In this document: positions 43,388 to 52,949 of the stretch, piece after piece | How positions within the stretch are numbered: the stretch's first letter is position 1 | Layout of the letters: the number at the start of each line of letters is the position of its first letter | Notes under the pieces: model-generated | Seen by the model: only the letters and a program-made list of their open reading frames with translations | The model's database searches: none | Told to the model about the DNA's origin: nothing | Made by a program: the position numbers and the translations under genes | Source: Phyllobacteriaceae bacterium | GTDB taxonomy: Bacteria > Pseudomonadota > Alphaproteobacteria > Rhizobiales > Rhizobiaceae | Reading direction: 5' to 3' | Assembly: GCA_024742765.1 (NCBI GenBank) | Contig: JANSXT010000001.1 | Span: forward strand, 124,001-188,000 | DNA: 64,000 bases

Positions 43388-45628
43388 TCAGACGAAATCG
43401 ATATGGTGCCACAGCGGCAGTTCGCGGATGCGCTGGCCGGTGGCGGCGAAGATTGCGTTGGCGAGCGCCGGCGCGGCGGGCGGCACCGGCGGCTCGCCGA
43501 CGCCGCGGATCTTGTGGCCGTTCTCCAGACCCCGGACCATGATCTCGGGGCATTGGTACATCCGCATGCCCTCATGGGCGTGATAATTGGTCTGCTCGGC
43601 CATGCCGTCCGAATAGGTGATCTCGCAATTCATCGCGTGACCAAGGCCGAAGACGACACCGCCCTGGACGAGGTTCTCGAAGTTCACCGGATCGACGACG
43701 GTGCCGACATCGCAGGCGACCCAGACCTTGTCGATGCGGATGCCCCGATCAGTCGCGGTCACCTGCACCACCTCGGCGGTCGGCACGCCGAAGCTTTCGA
43801 CGAATGCGACGCCCTTGCCGGTGCCCGGCGCGAGCTCGGCGCCCCAGTCCGACATCTCCGCCACCGCTTCCAGCACCTTGCGCGAGACGTCGTGGCTCAT
43901 CAGGCGGATGCGTTCTGCCATCGGGTCGGCGTCTGCCTCATGGATCAGCTCATCGAGGAAACAGTCGAAGGCAAAGCCGCCGCCGGGTGCGCCGACCGAA
44001 CGCCAGGACGAGACCGGCGCCAGTTCAGGCACGCGATAGGCGCGCATGCGGAAGTTCGGCACATCGTAAGGATTGTTCCATGCGCCGGCGGCGATCTGGC
44101 TGTCGGGTCCGGGCACGGGGATGTTGGCGCGGCCCATCTGAGATGCGATCACCGAGGGTGCTGCGCCCTGAAGATCGATCGAGACGACCTTGCCGTCGGC
44201 GACCGTGCCCTTGCCGCGCGCCATCGAGATGTGGCGCGGGAAATCATGGGCGAAATCCTCCTCGCGGCTGTAGACCAGTTTGACCGGTGTGCCGCGCATC
44301 TGGTTGGCGATCTCGGTCGCCTGTTTGACATGCTCGAATTCGAGCCGGTGGCCGAAGCTGCCGCCGATGAACTGGTTGTGCAGCGTGACCTGTTCGGGGC
44401 GGTGGCCGGTGATGTCGGCGACCAGCACCTGCAATTGCCGCTGCAATTGGTGGCCGGTCCACACTTCGACCATGTCGTCATCGACGCGCACGATGGCGCC
44501 GAGCGGCTCCAGCGGCGCATGCGCCACATAGGGCGAGCGATATTCGGCCTCGAACACATTGCTCTCGGCCTGGGCGGCATCGACATCGCCGTCATTGCGC
44601 CATTCGCTGTCGAGCTGGTCCGATGTGAAGGAAGCGGCAACAGCGTCCCAATGGTCGGCCTGTTCGGCGGGGTAGGGCGCCGGGGCCCAGTCGAGCTCCA
44701 GCGCGTCGGCGGCCTTGAAGGCGCGCCAAGTGTTGTCGGCGATCACGGCGACGCCGCCAGTGATCTCGACCACATCCCTGACCCCGCGCATGGCGAGCGC
44801 TGCCGACGCGTCATAGCCGTTCAGTTCGCCGCCCTGGCGCGGGTTCACCTTGATGGCGGCGATCACCATGTCGTCGACTTCGAGATCGATCGTATAGTCG
44901 AGCGTGCCGGTCGATTTGCCGACAATGTCGAGCCGCTGCATCGGCTTGCCGATCAGCCGCCATTGCGAGGGGGCGCGCAATTCGACCGCGGCCACCGGTG
45001 CGATGCTGGCCGCATCGGCCGCAAGCTCCGTATAGGCAAGCTCCGACCCGTCCGGCAGTTGCACAGCAGCATTGGCGGTTGTGAGCTGGTCGATGGCGAT
45101 GCCGGTGCGTTGCGAGGCGGCCTGTTTGAGCGTTTCGCGGGCCACGGCGCCCGCCTGGCGCAGCTTGACGAAACTGTCGGGCATGGCGGTCGATCCGCCG
45201 GTGCCCTGAAGGCCCAGCAGCTTCATCACACCGCCCATGATGCCGCGCGTCGTCTCGGCCGGAAAACTCTCATCGGTTGCCATGAAGGGCACGCCCTCAT
45301 CGGCCATCGCCGTGTTCCAGTAGGCCGGGCTCGGATCGCCGAAGCTGATCTCGAACTGGCCGAACTCGACATCGAGTTCCTCGGCGATCAGCGCGGCCTG
45401 CGCCGAGACAACGCCCTGGCCCTTGTCGGCATGCGGCGTGATCAGCGTGATCTTATCGCTGTCGATCATCACCCAGGGATTGAAGGTCGCTGCGCCGTCG
45501 GGAAGTTCGGCGGCGAGCGGATTGTCGTAGGGGCGGCGGACCATATAGGTGCCAAAGGCGACACCGCCCATGATTGCGGCCGACCCGATGAGGAATGAAC
45601 GTCGGGCGATTGTGCGTGCGCGTCCCAT
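43388..45628 (-). CDS. Molybdenum hydroxylase large subunit (IorB-like)
   Basis: This 746-residue molybdopterin cytosine-dinucleotide subunit belongs to the xanthine dehydrogenase family. The N-terminus has a twin-arginine motif (ARRSFLIGSAA), so it is exported folded. SFGHRLEFEHVKQATEIAN, SWRSVGAPGGGFAFDCFLDEL (MPT contact) and AFVESFGVPTAEVVQV follow; the last includes the region of the base-catalytic loop. It hydroxylates an N-heteroaromatic or aldehyde substrate at a carbon next to nitrogen; isoquinoline is the prototype, the true substrate is unknown. It is 3 bp from the Fe-S subunit. Confidence 0.88.
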   Translation of the reverse strand: MGRARTIARRSFLIGSAAIMGGVAFGTYMVRRPYDNPLAAELPDGAATFNPWVMIDSDKITLITPHADKGQGVVSAQAALIAEELDVEFGQFEISFGDPSPAYWNTAMADEGVPFMATDESFPAETTRGIMGGVMKLLGLQGTGGSTAMPDSFVKLRQAGAVARETLKQAASQRTGIAIDQLTTANAAVQLPDGSELAYTELAADAASIAPVAAVELRAPSQWRLIGKPMQRLDIVGKSTGTLDYTIDLEVDDMVIAAIKVNPRQGGELNGYDASAALAMRGVRDVVEITGGVAVIADNTWRAFKAADALELDWAPAPYPAEQADHWDAVAASFTSDQLDSEWRNDGDVDAAQAESNVFEAEYRSPYVAHAPLEPLGAIVRVDDDMVEVWTGHQLQRQLQVLVADITGHRPEQVTLHNQFIGGSFGHRLEFEHVKQATEIANQMRGTPVKLVYSREEDFAHDFPRHISMARGKGTVADGKVVSIDLQGAAPSVIASQMGRANIPVPGPDSQIAAGAWNNPYDVPNFRMRAYRVPELAPVSSWRSVGAPGGGFAFDCFLDELIHEADADPMAERIRLMSHDVSRKVLEAVAEMSDWGAELAPGTGKGVAFVESFGVPTAEVVQVTATDRGIRIDKVWVACDVGTVVDPVNFENLVQGGVVFGLGHAMNCEITYSDGMAEQTNYHAHEGMRMYQCPEIMVRGLENGHKIRGVGEPPVPPAAPALANAIFAATGQRIRELPLWHHIDFV

Positions 45629-45631
45629 GGC

Positions 45632-46093
45632 TCAGGCCTCCCGCAGCTTGGCGGCGGCGGTCTTGATCGCCGCCCGAATGCGCGGATAGGTGCCGCATCG
45701 GCAAAGATTGCCGCTCATCACAAGATCGATGTCCTCGTCGGTCGGCTCGGGATTGAAGTCGAGCATGGAAGCCGCCTGCATGATCTGGCCCGACTGGCAA
45801 TAACCGCATTGCGCGACTTGGTGCTCGACCCAGGCTTCCTGGACCGCGTGCAGCGCCTCGGGCGTGCCCAGCCCCTCGATCGTGGTGATCTCGGCACCTT
45901 CGGCCGAGGCCGCCGCGACCTGGCAGCTTCGCACCGCCATGCCGTCCAGATGCACCGTGCAGGCGCCGCACTGGGCAACGCCGCAACCATATTTGACGCC
46001 GGTGATCCCGAGCTCGTCGCGCAGCACCCACAGGAGCGGCATGTCGTCTTCGACATCGACCGCATGAATTTGACCGTTCACCGTCAACTGCAT
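45632..46093 (-). CDS. [2Fe-2S] subunit of molybdenum hydroxylase (IorA-like)
   Basis: This 153-residue protein binds two [2Fe-2S] clusters. The plant-ferredoxin-type cluster uses [15 protein letters not shown] and a further Cys (RSCQVA). The second uses [10 protein letters not shown] and CRCGTYPRI. It passes electrons from the molybdenum centre. There is no flavin subunit gene, consistent with a periplasmic enzyme that delivers to a cytochrome. It is the first gene of the leftward operon, and the divergent TetR gene starts about 100 bp away. Confidence 0.93.
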   Translation of the reverse strand: MQLTVNGQIHAVDVEDDMPLLWVLRDELGITGVKYGCGVAQCGACTVHLDGMAVRSCQVAAASAEGAEITTIEGLGTPEALHAVQEAWVEHQVAQCGYCQSGQIMQAASMLDFNPEPTDEDIDLVMSGNLCRCGTYPRIRAAIKTAAAKLREA

Positions 46094-46113
46094 GGCAATC
46101 CCCGATAGCGCAT

Positions 46114-46156
46114 TTGGACATTTGTATTATAAGACGCTAAACGTAATTATGTCCAA
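46114..46156. promoter_or_regulatory. Inverted repeat in the TetR/oxidoreductase control region
   Basis: TTGGACAT (46114-46121) and ATGTCCAA (46149-46156) are perfect inverted arms 27 bp apart in the 101-bp divergent gap, within AT-rich DNA (TTATAAGACG). They may be two half-sites or two separate dimer sites for the TetR protein. Confidence 0.5.
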
Positions 46157-46194
46157 TTTGACAATGAAACGCAAGCGGGAAAGAACCGCCCGAC

Positions 46195-46764
46195 ATGACC
46201 GATCGAAACACAAGGATTCTCAAGGCCGCCGAAAGCGTTTTTGCGCGTTATGGCGTCGGCAAGACGACCATGAACGACATTGCGCGCGAGGCCGGCGTGG
46301 CGCGGCAGACGCTCTATAACAGCTATCCGGGCAAGGACGAGGTCGTGCGCGCCGTCGTGCAGAACTCGTTCGAGCAGACCTTCCGGCAGGTTTCGGACGC
46401 ATGGCAGACCGCGCCGACGCTTGAAGACAAGCTGGACAGGTTTTTCGAACTCGGCCCGCTGGCCTGGTACGACGCAGTGGAATCATCGCCCGATGCCGCC
46501 GAGTTCCTCGACGGCGTCCACATCGTTGCAAAAGAAGAGATGGAGCGTGCCGGCCGTCGCGGCACCGAGGCGTTCAGCGCGATGCTGCGCGACTATGCGC
46601 CCGGCCTCGCAGATGCGCCCGGCGGGATCGATGCGATTGCGGAATTCATCTATTCGACGGCGATCAACGCCAAGAAGAACGCCGCAAACAGGCAGGTTCT
46701 CGAGCAGAGGCTGGCGGTTCTCAAGGCGTCGGTTCTGGCCATGGTCGCCGCCGCCGCCCGGTGA
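46195..46764 (+). CDS. TetR-family transcription regulator
   Basis: This 189-residue protein has an N-terminal helix-turn-helix (residues 8-54, ILKAAESVFARYGVGKTTMNDIAREAGVARQTLYNSYPGKDEVV), the canonical TetR pattern, and a variable helical ligand domain. It is divergent from the molybdenum hydroxylase operon and most likely represses it until an aromatic or other inducer binds. It ends 24 bp from convergent urtE. Confidence 0.9.
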   Translation: MTDRNTRILKAAESVFARYGVGKTTMNDIAREAGVARQTLYNSYPGKDEVVRAVVQNSFEQTFRQVSDAWQTAPTLEDKLDRFFELGPLAWYDAVESSPDAAEFLDGVHIVAKEEMERAGRRGTEAFSAMLRDYAPGLADAPGGIDAIAEFIYSTAINAKKNAANRQVLEQRLAVLKASVLAMVAAAAR

Positions 46765-46788
46765 GCCGGATGCCTGCCGGCCCGGTGA

Positions 46789-47484
46789 TCACACCGAAAC
46801 GGCCTCGACCAGCGCGTCGCGCGACACCGCGTCACGGTCGCCGGCCAGCGAGACCGCGCCGCGCTTCATGACGACAAACTCGTCGGCCAGCCCATAGGCG
46901 AAATCGAAATATTGCTCGACCAGCACGATCGCCATCTGACCCTGGTCGCGCAGATAGTCGATCACCTTGCCGATCTGGGTGATGATGTTGGGCTGGATGC
47001 CCTCGGTCGGCTCGTCCAGAAGCAGCAGTTTGGGCCGCGTCACCAGCGCCCGGCCGATGCTCAATTGTTGTTGCTGCCCGCCGGAGAGATCGCCGCCGCG
47101 CCTTCCGTCCATCTCCCGGAGCACCGGGAAAAGTTCGTAAATCTCGTCGGGCACCGCGCGCTCGCCGCGCGGCAGCGTCGCAAAGCCGGTCTCGAGGTTT
47201 TCGCGCACCGTCAGAAGCGGGAAGATGTCGCGCCCCTGCGGCACATAGCCGACGCCCTTGGCGGCCAGCACATGTGCCGGCACCTTGCCGATCGTTTCAC
47301 CGTCAAGCGACAGCGCGCCGCCCGAGCGCGGATGAACCCCGGCAATCGCCTTCAGAAGGCTCGTCTTGCCGACGCCATTGGTCCCCATCACGCACGTCAC
47401 GCGGCCGGTCTCGGCCGACAAAGAGACGCCGTGGAGGATCTGCGACTGGCCATAATGCAGGGTCAGGTCGGAAACAGACAGCAT
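46789..47484 (-). CDS. urtE: Urea ABC transporter ATPase UrtE
   Basis: This 231-residue LivF-type ATPase has Walker A MGTNGVGKTSLLK, VGYVPQGRDIFPLLTVRENLETGF (a UrtE-typical stretch), signature DLSGGQQQQLSIGRAL and Walker B LLLLDEPTEGIQPNII. It is last in the urtABCDE operon, 3 bp after urtD. With UrtD it powers high-affinity urea uptake. Confidence 0.94.
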   Translation of the reverse strand: MLSVSDLTLHYGQSQILHGVSLSAETGRVTCVMGTNGVGKTSLLKAIAGVHPRSGGALSLDGETIGKVPAHVLAAKGVGYVPQGRDIFPLLTVRENLETGFATLPRGERAVPDEIYELFPVLREMDGRRGGDLSGGQQQQLSIGRALVTRPKLLLLDEPTEGIQPNIITQIGKVIDYLRDQGQMAIVLVEQYFDFAYGLADEFVVMKRGAVSLAGDRDAVSRDALVEAVSV

Positions 47485-47487
47485 TGT

Positions 47488-48228
47488 TCAGCGCCCCAGA
47501 TAGACGTCGATCACGTCTTGGTTGGCGGTCACATGATCGAGCGAGCCTTCGGCCAGCACCGATCCCTCGTGCAGCACGGTGACCTTGCATTCCAGCCGCC
47601 GCACGAACTCCATGTCATGCTCGACGACGACCACGGCGCGGGTTTCGGCGGCGCGCTTGAGAAGATCGGTCGTGTGCTCGCGCTCGCCCAGCGTCATGCC
47701 GGCGGCGGGCTCGTCGACCAGAAGAAGCTTGGGGTCCTGCGCCAGCAGCATGCCGATTTCGAGCCATTGTTTCTGGCCATGGGCCAGTTCGCCGGCGGAC
47801 CGGTCCAGATGCTCTTCAAGGCCGATCTCCTCGGCCAGTTCGCGGACCCGGTCGACATCGTCCTTGCCGGCGCGCCAGGCCATCACGCCGAACGGCCTGC
47901 GATCGTTCTTCAACGCCATCATCAGATTGTCGCGGACGCTTTGCTGCTCGAACACGGTCGGCCGCTGGAACTTGCGGCCGATGCCGGCGCGGGCGATCGC
48001 GCTTTCGCTCATCTTGAGCAGGCTGCGCGGCGGTTCGCCATAATCGACGCGGCCCTGGTCCGGTCGCGTCTTGCCGGTGACAATGTCCATGAAGGTGGTC
48101 TTGCCCGCGCCATTGGGGCCGATAATGGCCCGCAGTTCGGCCGCGCCGATCTCGAACGACAGATCGTTGATCGCCTTGAACCCGTCGAACGTCACCGAGA
48201 CGCCGGCCACTTCGAGAAGACTGCTCAT
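47488..48228 (-). CDS. urtD: Urea ABC transporter ATPase UrtD
   Basis: This 246-residue LivG-type ATPase has Walker A GPNGAGKTT, signature region LAHGQKQWLEIGMLLAQ and Walker B LLLVDEPAAGMTLGERE. The HGQKQWLEIGM variant is characteristic of UrtD. The ATG at 48226-48228 overlaps the urtC stop (ATGA), and a longer frame upstream is inside urtC. Confidence 0.94.
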   Translation of the reverse strand: MSSLLEVAGVSVTFDGFKAINDLSFEIGAAELRAIIGPNGAGKTTFMDIVTGKTRPDQGRVDYGEPPRSLLKMSESAIARAGIGRKFQRPTVFEQQSVRDNLMMALKNDRRPFGVMAWRAGKDDVDRVRELAEEIGLEEHLDRSAGELAHGQKQWLEIGMLLAQDPKLLLVDEPAAGMTLGEREHTTDLLKRAAETRAVVVVEHDMEFVRRLECKVTVLHEGSVLAEGSLDHVTANQDVIDVYLGR

Positions 48229-49454
48229 GTGGCCTCGCTTGCTTTCTCCGCCGGCTTGACGGGGGCGGTGGGCGGTGCGGCGACGGCCTGCCGGTTGCGC
48301 ACGAGCGCGTCGACCAGTCCGCCAAGGCCCTGGGGTGCGAAAAGCGTCACCAGAACAAAGCCGAAGCCGAGCAGCACCAGCCACCAGTCGACCCATTCGA
48401 TGGTGTAAAAGCCGAGCGGAATGTCCGGCGCCTGGCCCGATGTGAACCAGGTGGAGACGAGCGAGACCAGCGCCGCGCCGATCACCGCGCCATAGAGCCG
48501 GCCGCGCCCACCGATCGCCACCCAGACGGCCAGATAGATCGACGCGATGGGCGCGATCTCCGCCGGGTTGATGATGCCCGCCTGCGGATAATAGAGCGCG
48601 CCGGCAATGCCCGCGATCACCGCTGTGACGGTGAAGACGACCAGCTTGTAGGCTTCCACATTATAGCCCAGGAACCGCACCCGCGCCTCGTCGTCGCGAA
48701 TGCCGCGGACGACATTGCCGAACTTGCCCGACACCATCCAGGCGGCGAACAGATAGCCCGCGCCAAGCGCAAAGGCGGACGCCCACAGGAACCAGATCGA
48801 GACGACATCCTGCGAGATGGTTTCGGCGCCGGGAATGTTCTGCAGGCCCGACAGGCCATTGTTGCCGCGCAGGCCTGAATCGTTCTGGAACAGATAGAGC
48901 GACAGGGCGAGCGTCATCGCCTGGGTCAGGATGGAGAGGTAGACGCCGGTCACGCGCGACCGGAATGCCAGCCAGCCGAACACGAGCGCCAGAAGGCCGG
49001 GCACCAGAACGACCAGCGCAAGCTGGATGATCAGGCTGTCGGCGAACATCCAGATTACCGGGATGTCCGATCCGCCGACCACGCCGAAAATCTGCGATCC
49101 GATCGCCTCGCGCACCTCGTCGGGCGTCGGCGGCAGGGCGGCCGCGTCAAGCTGCTCGACCACGATGGACTTGGTGCGCTCATACATGAGCCACATGCCG
49201 ATCATGTAACCGCCTAGGCCGAAAAAGGCGAAATGGCCGAGCGACAGGATCCCGCAATAGCCCCACACCAGATCCATCGCGATCGCGATCAGGCACAGGC
49301 ACAGCGTCTTGCCGAGCGTTTTGACGAAGCTCGTTGAGATCAGCCCGATGCCGAAGCCTTCGGAAAGCACCGTCGCGCCAATCGTGAACAGCGCCAGAAG
49401 CGCGATGAAGACCATCACGGAGGGATGACGCAGGAGGAACGTCCGCTCGATCAT
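48225..49454 (-). CDS. urtC: Urea ABC transporter permease UrtC
   Basis: This 409-residue LivM-type permease has about ten spans, with GYCGILSLGHFAFFGLGGYMIGMWLM near the start, then a UrtC-specific periplasmic insertion (EVREAIGSQIFGVVGGSDIPVIWMF) and AIGGRGRLYGAVIGAALVSLVST. The insertion and the neighbours identify it as UrtC rather than a branched-chain amino-acid permease. It starts 1 bp after urtB. Confidence 0.93.
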   Translation of the reverse strand: MIERTFLLRHPSVMVFIALLALFTIGATVLSEGFGIGLISTSFVKTLGKTLCLCLIAIAMDLVWGYCGILSLGHFAFFGLGGYMIGMWLMYERTKSIVVEQLDAAALPPTPDEVREAIGSQIFGVVGGSDIPVIWMFADSLIIQLALVVLVPGLLALVFGWLAFRSRVTGVYLSILTQAMTLALSLYLFQNDSGLRGNNGLSGLQNIPGAETISQDVVSIWFLWASAFALGAGYLFAAWMVSGKFGNVVRGIRDDEARVRFLGYNVEAYKLVVFTVTAVIAGIAGALYYPQAGIINPAEIAPIASIYLAVWVAIGGRGRLYGAVIGAALVSLVSTWFTSGQAPDIPLGFYTIEWVDWWLVLLGFGFVLVTLFAPQGLGGLVDALVRNRQAVAAPPTAPVKPAEKASEAT

Positions 49455-49455
49455 C

Positions 49456-51408
49456 TCAGTCCCCCGCCGCGCGGCCGCGCAGGGCGAAGATGCCCTTGGG
49501 CCGGAACTGGATGAAGATGATGATGAAGATGATCATATAGGTCTGCGCGGCCAGCGTGTTGGCCGGGTTGAACCATTCGATGATCTTCTGCAGCGAGCCG
49601 ATCATGCCGGCGCCGGCCAGCGTGCCCCAGATGTTGCCGACCCCGCCGACCACCACGGTCATGAAGCTCTGGACAATGTAAGACGCGCCCAGTTCCGAAG
49701 TGACCTGGGCGTAAAGGCCGATGGCGACGCCGGCAATGCCGGCTATGCCCGAGCCGAGGCCGAAGGTGAGCATGTTAACCCGGTCCGGGCTGATTCCCAT
49801 CGAGGCGGCCATGCGCGCATTCTGGGTGACCGCGCGCACTTCGAGGCCCAGCCGCGTCCGGTTGAGGATGAACCACAACAGGACGAAGAAGATGACCGCG
49901 AGGGCAAAGATCGCGATCCTTATATAGCTGATCGAGACCACATCGTTGAGCGACCAGGCGCCGTCCAGCCATTCCGGTGCGGTCAGCGGCCGGGCCTGCG
50001 TGCCGAAAATGTTCTTGGCAAGCTGCTGCAGCGCGATCGAGATGCCGAAGGTCGCCAGAAGCGTTTCGAGCGGGCGGTGCATCAGATGGCGGATGACGAG
50101 CCGTTCGAGCGCGACGCCGGCGAGGAAGGCGATCGCAAAGGCCAGCGGCAGCGCGATGACGATCGAGGCGGTGTAGTTGGGCACGAGTTGCTGGACGACG
50201 AAACCCGTATAGGCGCCGATCATGATGAATTCGCCATGCGCCATGTTGATGACGCCCATCACGCCGAAGGTGATGGCAAGCCCGATGGCGGCGAGGAAAT
50301 AGATCGAGGCCAGCGACAGCCCGTCGAGGCCCAGATCGACCACGCGATAGGCGCCGACACGGCTTTCGATGGCACGAAGCGTCTCGGAAGCGGCTGTCGT
50401 GACCGCCTGCGACGGCTCATTGTAGGTCTCAAAGAAGACGTGATCGGCAACCGCCGCCGCGCGCTCGTCAGGCGTCACCGCCGGCGGGACGGCGCCCGTT
50501 TCGGCGAGCGCGGCATAGGCCGCATCGCGCGCCGCATTGCTGTCGAGCGTCGCGACATCAACGCCGGCGACCCGGCCATTGTCGATATTGGCGATCAGCG
50601 CTGCATCGCGGGTGTCGGCGTCGATCAAGGCGGGCGCCAGATCGGCGGTGACGAGCATGGCGTACGCATCGTCGATCGCGATATCGGTGCCCGGTTCAAG
50701 CACGCGTGCGATGTTGGCATTGTCGGGCAGGGTTTCGGCGGCGCGGGTTCGTGTGGCCAAGAGCGGGTTGAGCGTGGCGCGGACATCGACGGCGATATCG
50801 CCAGCAAAGCTTTCGATGGCGGCCACCCGCGCGGCTTCGTCCTCGTCGAAAGTGGCAGTCAGCAGCCGTTCGAGCCGCATCTTGCGCGCCAGCAGCGCCG
50901 GATCGGCCTCGCGTTCGATCGATGCGCGCAGCGCCGTCAGATGCGAGGCCTCCGGATCGCGCTCGATGGCGGTCAAGCCGGCTGCGCGCCGCTCAGGATC
51001 GGGATCGGAGAGCTGGAACTGGACCAGCGCCGTGGCGATGACGCCGCGCACGCCGCTGTTCGGGCGAAGCTGGCTCATATCGTCTTCGGGCACCTCGCCG
51101 GCGATCTCGCCCGTATCGATGTCGATCAGCCGCATCGGGTCGGCGTCTTCGTCTTCGACGAGGAAGAAAAGCCCGTCCGCGTCGCGCTGATAGACGACCC
51201 GGTCGCGCCAGCGTTCGAGAAACAGCGGAACCCGCTCACTGCCGGTCGCCACGATTGCATCGAGCACTGGCTGAACGGTGCGCCGCGATGCCCGTTCGAC
51301 GTCGGCGCGGTTCTCCTGCAGGACGGCCTGGATCGGCCCTGTCTGCGCATGGGCCGTGCCGATCGCGCCAAGGCACGCAATCGCGAGGGCCACAAAAAGT
51401 CTGACCAT
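49456..51408 (-). CDS. urtB: Urea ABC transporter permease UrtB
   Basis: This product of about 650 residues has a signal-like N-terminus (VRLFVALAIACLGAIGTAHA), a periplasmic region of about 330 residues typical of UrtB but not of LivH, then the permease core (SLASIYFLAAIGLAITFGVMGVINMAHGEFIMIGAY; VTQNARMAASMGISPDRVNM; VVGGVGNIWGTLAGAGMIGSLQ). Two starts are possible, ATG 51408 or ATG 51432; neither has a strong ribosome site. A hairpin lies between urtA and this gene. Confidence 0.92.
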   Translation of the reverse strand: MVRLFVALAIACLGAIGTAHAQTGPIQAVLQENRADVERASRRTVQPVLDAIVATGSERVPLFLERWRDRVVYQRDADGLFFLVEDEDADPMRLIDIDTGEIAGEVPEDDMSQLRPNSGVRGVIATALVQFQLSDPDPERRAAGLTAIERDPEASHLTALRASIEREADPALLARKMRLERLLTATFDEDEAARVAAIESFAGDIAVDVRATLNPLLATRTRAAETLPDNANIARVLEPGTDIAIDDAYAMLVTADLAPALIDADTRDAALIANIDNGRVAGVDVATLDSNAARDAAYAALAETGAVPPAVTPDERAAAVADHVFFETYNEPSQAVTTAASETLRAIESRVGAYRVVDLGLDGLSLASIYFLAAIGLAITFGVMGVINMAHGEFIMIGAYTGFVVQQLVPNYTASIVIALPLAFAIAFLAGVALERLVIRHLMHRPLETLLATFGISIALQQLAKNIFGTQARPLTAPEWLDGAWSLNDVVSISYIRIAIFALAVIFFVLLWFILNRTRLGLEVRAVTQNARMAASMGISPDRVNMLTFGLGSGIAGIAGVAIGLYAQVTSELGASYIVQSFMTVVVGGVGNIWGTLAGAGMIGSLQKIIEWFNPANTLAAQTYMIIFIIIFIQFRPKGIFALRGRAAGD

Positions 51409-51437
51409 GATCAGCCCGATACCCCGATGCATGTGAC

Positions 51438-51457
51438 GGAAGGGCCGATGGCCCTCC
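51438..51457 (-). other. Intercistronic hairpin between urtA and urtB
   Basis: GGAGGGCC-n3-GGCCCTTCC (complement strand, 51438-51457; one bulge) can fold between the urtA stop and urtB. It has no T-run and resembles the hairpins after the other binding-protein genes in this window. Confidence 0.45.
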
Positions 51458-51479
51458 CGCCCATTTGTGTGACGTGCGA

Positions 51480-52775
51480 TCAGTAGTTGGATTCGATCTG
51501 CACGCAGGTCTCGGTTTCGGTGTTGAACATGCCGCAGCCCAGTTCCTGCCAGTCCGATTTCAGCACCGCGCTTTCGGCAAGAAAGTCGGTCCACGCATCG
51601 CCGGCCACTTCCTCGGTCTGGCTGATGATGTCGAACTGGCCGTCCTCGGTGATCTCGCCGATCAGCACCGGCTTGGTCAGATGGTGGTTCGGCAGCATGG
51701 TCGCCGTGCCGCCGGTCAGGTTCGGGAATTCCTGGCCCCACATGGCCTCGCGCACCGCGTCGACATCGGTGGTGCCGGCCTCTGTCACCGCGTTCACCCA
51801 CATGTTGAAGCCGATATAGTGCGCTTCCATCGGATCGTTGGTCACCCGCTCTTCGCCCATGCGCGCCTTCCAAGCGGCGACGAACTCGGCATTGGCCTCG
51901 GTGTCGGCAGACTGGAAATAGTTCCAGGCGGCCAGATGGCCGACCAGATCCGTCGTATCGAGGCCCGACAGTTCTTCCTCGCCGACCGAAAAGGCGACGA
52001 CCGGGATGTCGTCGGCCGAGATGCCGGCGGCGGCCAGTTCCTTGTAGAAGCCGACATTGGCATCGCCATTGATGGTCGAGATCACGCCGACATTCTTGCC
52101 GTCTGCGCCGAGCGCGACGACGTCGGCGACGATCGACGACCAATCCGAGTGACCGAACGGCGTATAGTTGACGAAGATGTCCTCTTCGGCGATGCCATTG
52201 TCTTTCAGATACTGTTCGAGAATGCGGTTGGTCGTGCGCGGATAGACATAGTCGGTGCCCAGAAGCGCGAATTTCTCGACGCCCAGCTCTTCGAGGAAAT
52301 AGTCGGTCGCCGGGATTGCCTGCTGGTTCGGCGCGGCGCCGGTGTAAAAGACGTTCTTCGAGCTTTCCTCGCCCTCATACTGGACCGGGTAGAACATCAG
52401 CCCGTTGAGCTCTTCCAGCACCGGCAACGCCGCCTTGCGGCTGACCGAGGTCCATGAGCCGAAGATCACATCGACCTCCTCGACGGTGAGAAGTTCGCGG
52501 GCCTTTTCGGCGAACAGCGGCCAGTCGGAGGCCGGATCGACGACGACGGCCTCCAATTGCTGGCCCAGAAGCCCGCCTTTCGCGTTCTGATCATCGACGA
52601 GCATCTCGACCGTGTCTTTGAGCGTGGTTTCCGAGATCGCCATCGTGCCGGACAGCGAGTGCAGGACGCCGACCTTGATCGGCCCGTCCTCGGCCTGGGC
52701 GGCGCCGATCAGCGCGGTGGTGGCGAGAAGGCATGAGCCGAGCAGAAGGCGGCTTTTTTTGGCGGCTGTGATCAT
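51480..52775 (-). CDS. urtA: Urea ABC transporter substrate-binding protein UrtA
   Basis: This 431-residue periplasmic protein has a signal peptide (residues 1-27, ending GAAQA). IKVGVLHSLSGTMAISETTLKD, FGSWTSVSRKAALPVLEE, MFYPVQYEGEESSKNVFYTGAAPNQQ and NHHLTKPVLIGEI are highly characteristic of UrtA. The start ATG at 52773-52775 follows a long signal-sequence pattern (MITAAKKSRLLLGSCLLATTA). It is the first gene of urtABCDE, about 40 bp after a sigma-54 promoter. Urea uptake supplies nitrogen to urease, whose genes are not in this window. Confidence 0.95.
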   Translation of the reverse strand: MITAAKKSRLLLGSCLLATTALIGAAQAEDGPIKVGVLHSLSGTMAISETTLKDTVEMLVDDQNAKGGLLGQQLEAVVVDPASDWPLFAEKARELLTVEEVDVIFGSWTSVSRKAALPVLEELNGLMFYPVQYEGEESSKNVFYTGAAPNQQAIPATDYFLEELGVEKFALLGTDYVYPRTTNRILEQYLKDNGIAEEDIFVNYTPFGHSDWSSIVADVVALGADGKNVGVISTINGDANVGFYKELAAAGISADDIPVVAFSVGEEELSGLDTTDLVGHLAAWNYFQSADTEANAEFVAAWKARMGEERVTNDPMEAHYIGFNMWVNAVTEAGTTDVDAVREAMWGQEFPNLTGGTATMLPNHHLTKPVLIGEITEDGQFDIISQTEEVAGDAWTDFLAESAVLKSDWQELGCGMFNTETETCVQIESNY

Positions 52776-52814
52776 CTTTGACGCTCCGTGCGATGAGTCT
52801 GACGCCGGGGGCGA

Positions 52815-52830
52815 GGCAACAGCCATGCCA
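52815..52830 (-). promoter_or_regulatory. Sigma-54 promoter of urtABCDE
   Basis: On the complement strand the sequence reads TGGCATGGCTGTTGCC, matching TGGCAYRN4-5TTGCW at every position but the last, with correct GG-GC spacing of 10 bases. The expected transcription start is about 12 bases downstream, near 52803, giving a leader of about 28 bases before urtA. This implies RpoN/NtrC nitrogen control. Confidence 0.75.
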
Positions 52831-52949
52831 GTTGACTGGCAACGGCGCGGAGGCCTTGATTCACAGTGCGAGTCGTGCCGATGACGCAAGACGGGAGGCA
52901 TTCGGCGGGCGACTGGCCATGTTTCCGAATGCCTAAAAGATGGTCAGAT

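Noticed and set aside
43238-45598. 786-codon frame opposite the molybdenum hydroxylase
   Set aside because: Antisense shadow, His/Asp/Arg-rich, without a ribosome site or motifs.
49456-52143. 895-codon version of UrtB
   Set aside because: The additional N-terminus is antisense-like and overlaps urtA in another frame; the signal peptide at 51408 defines the start.
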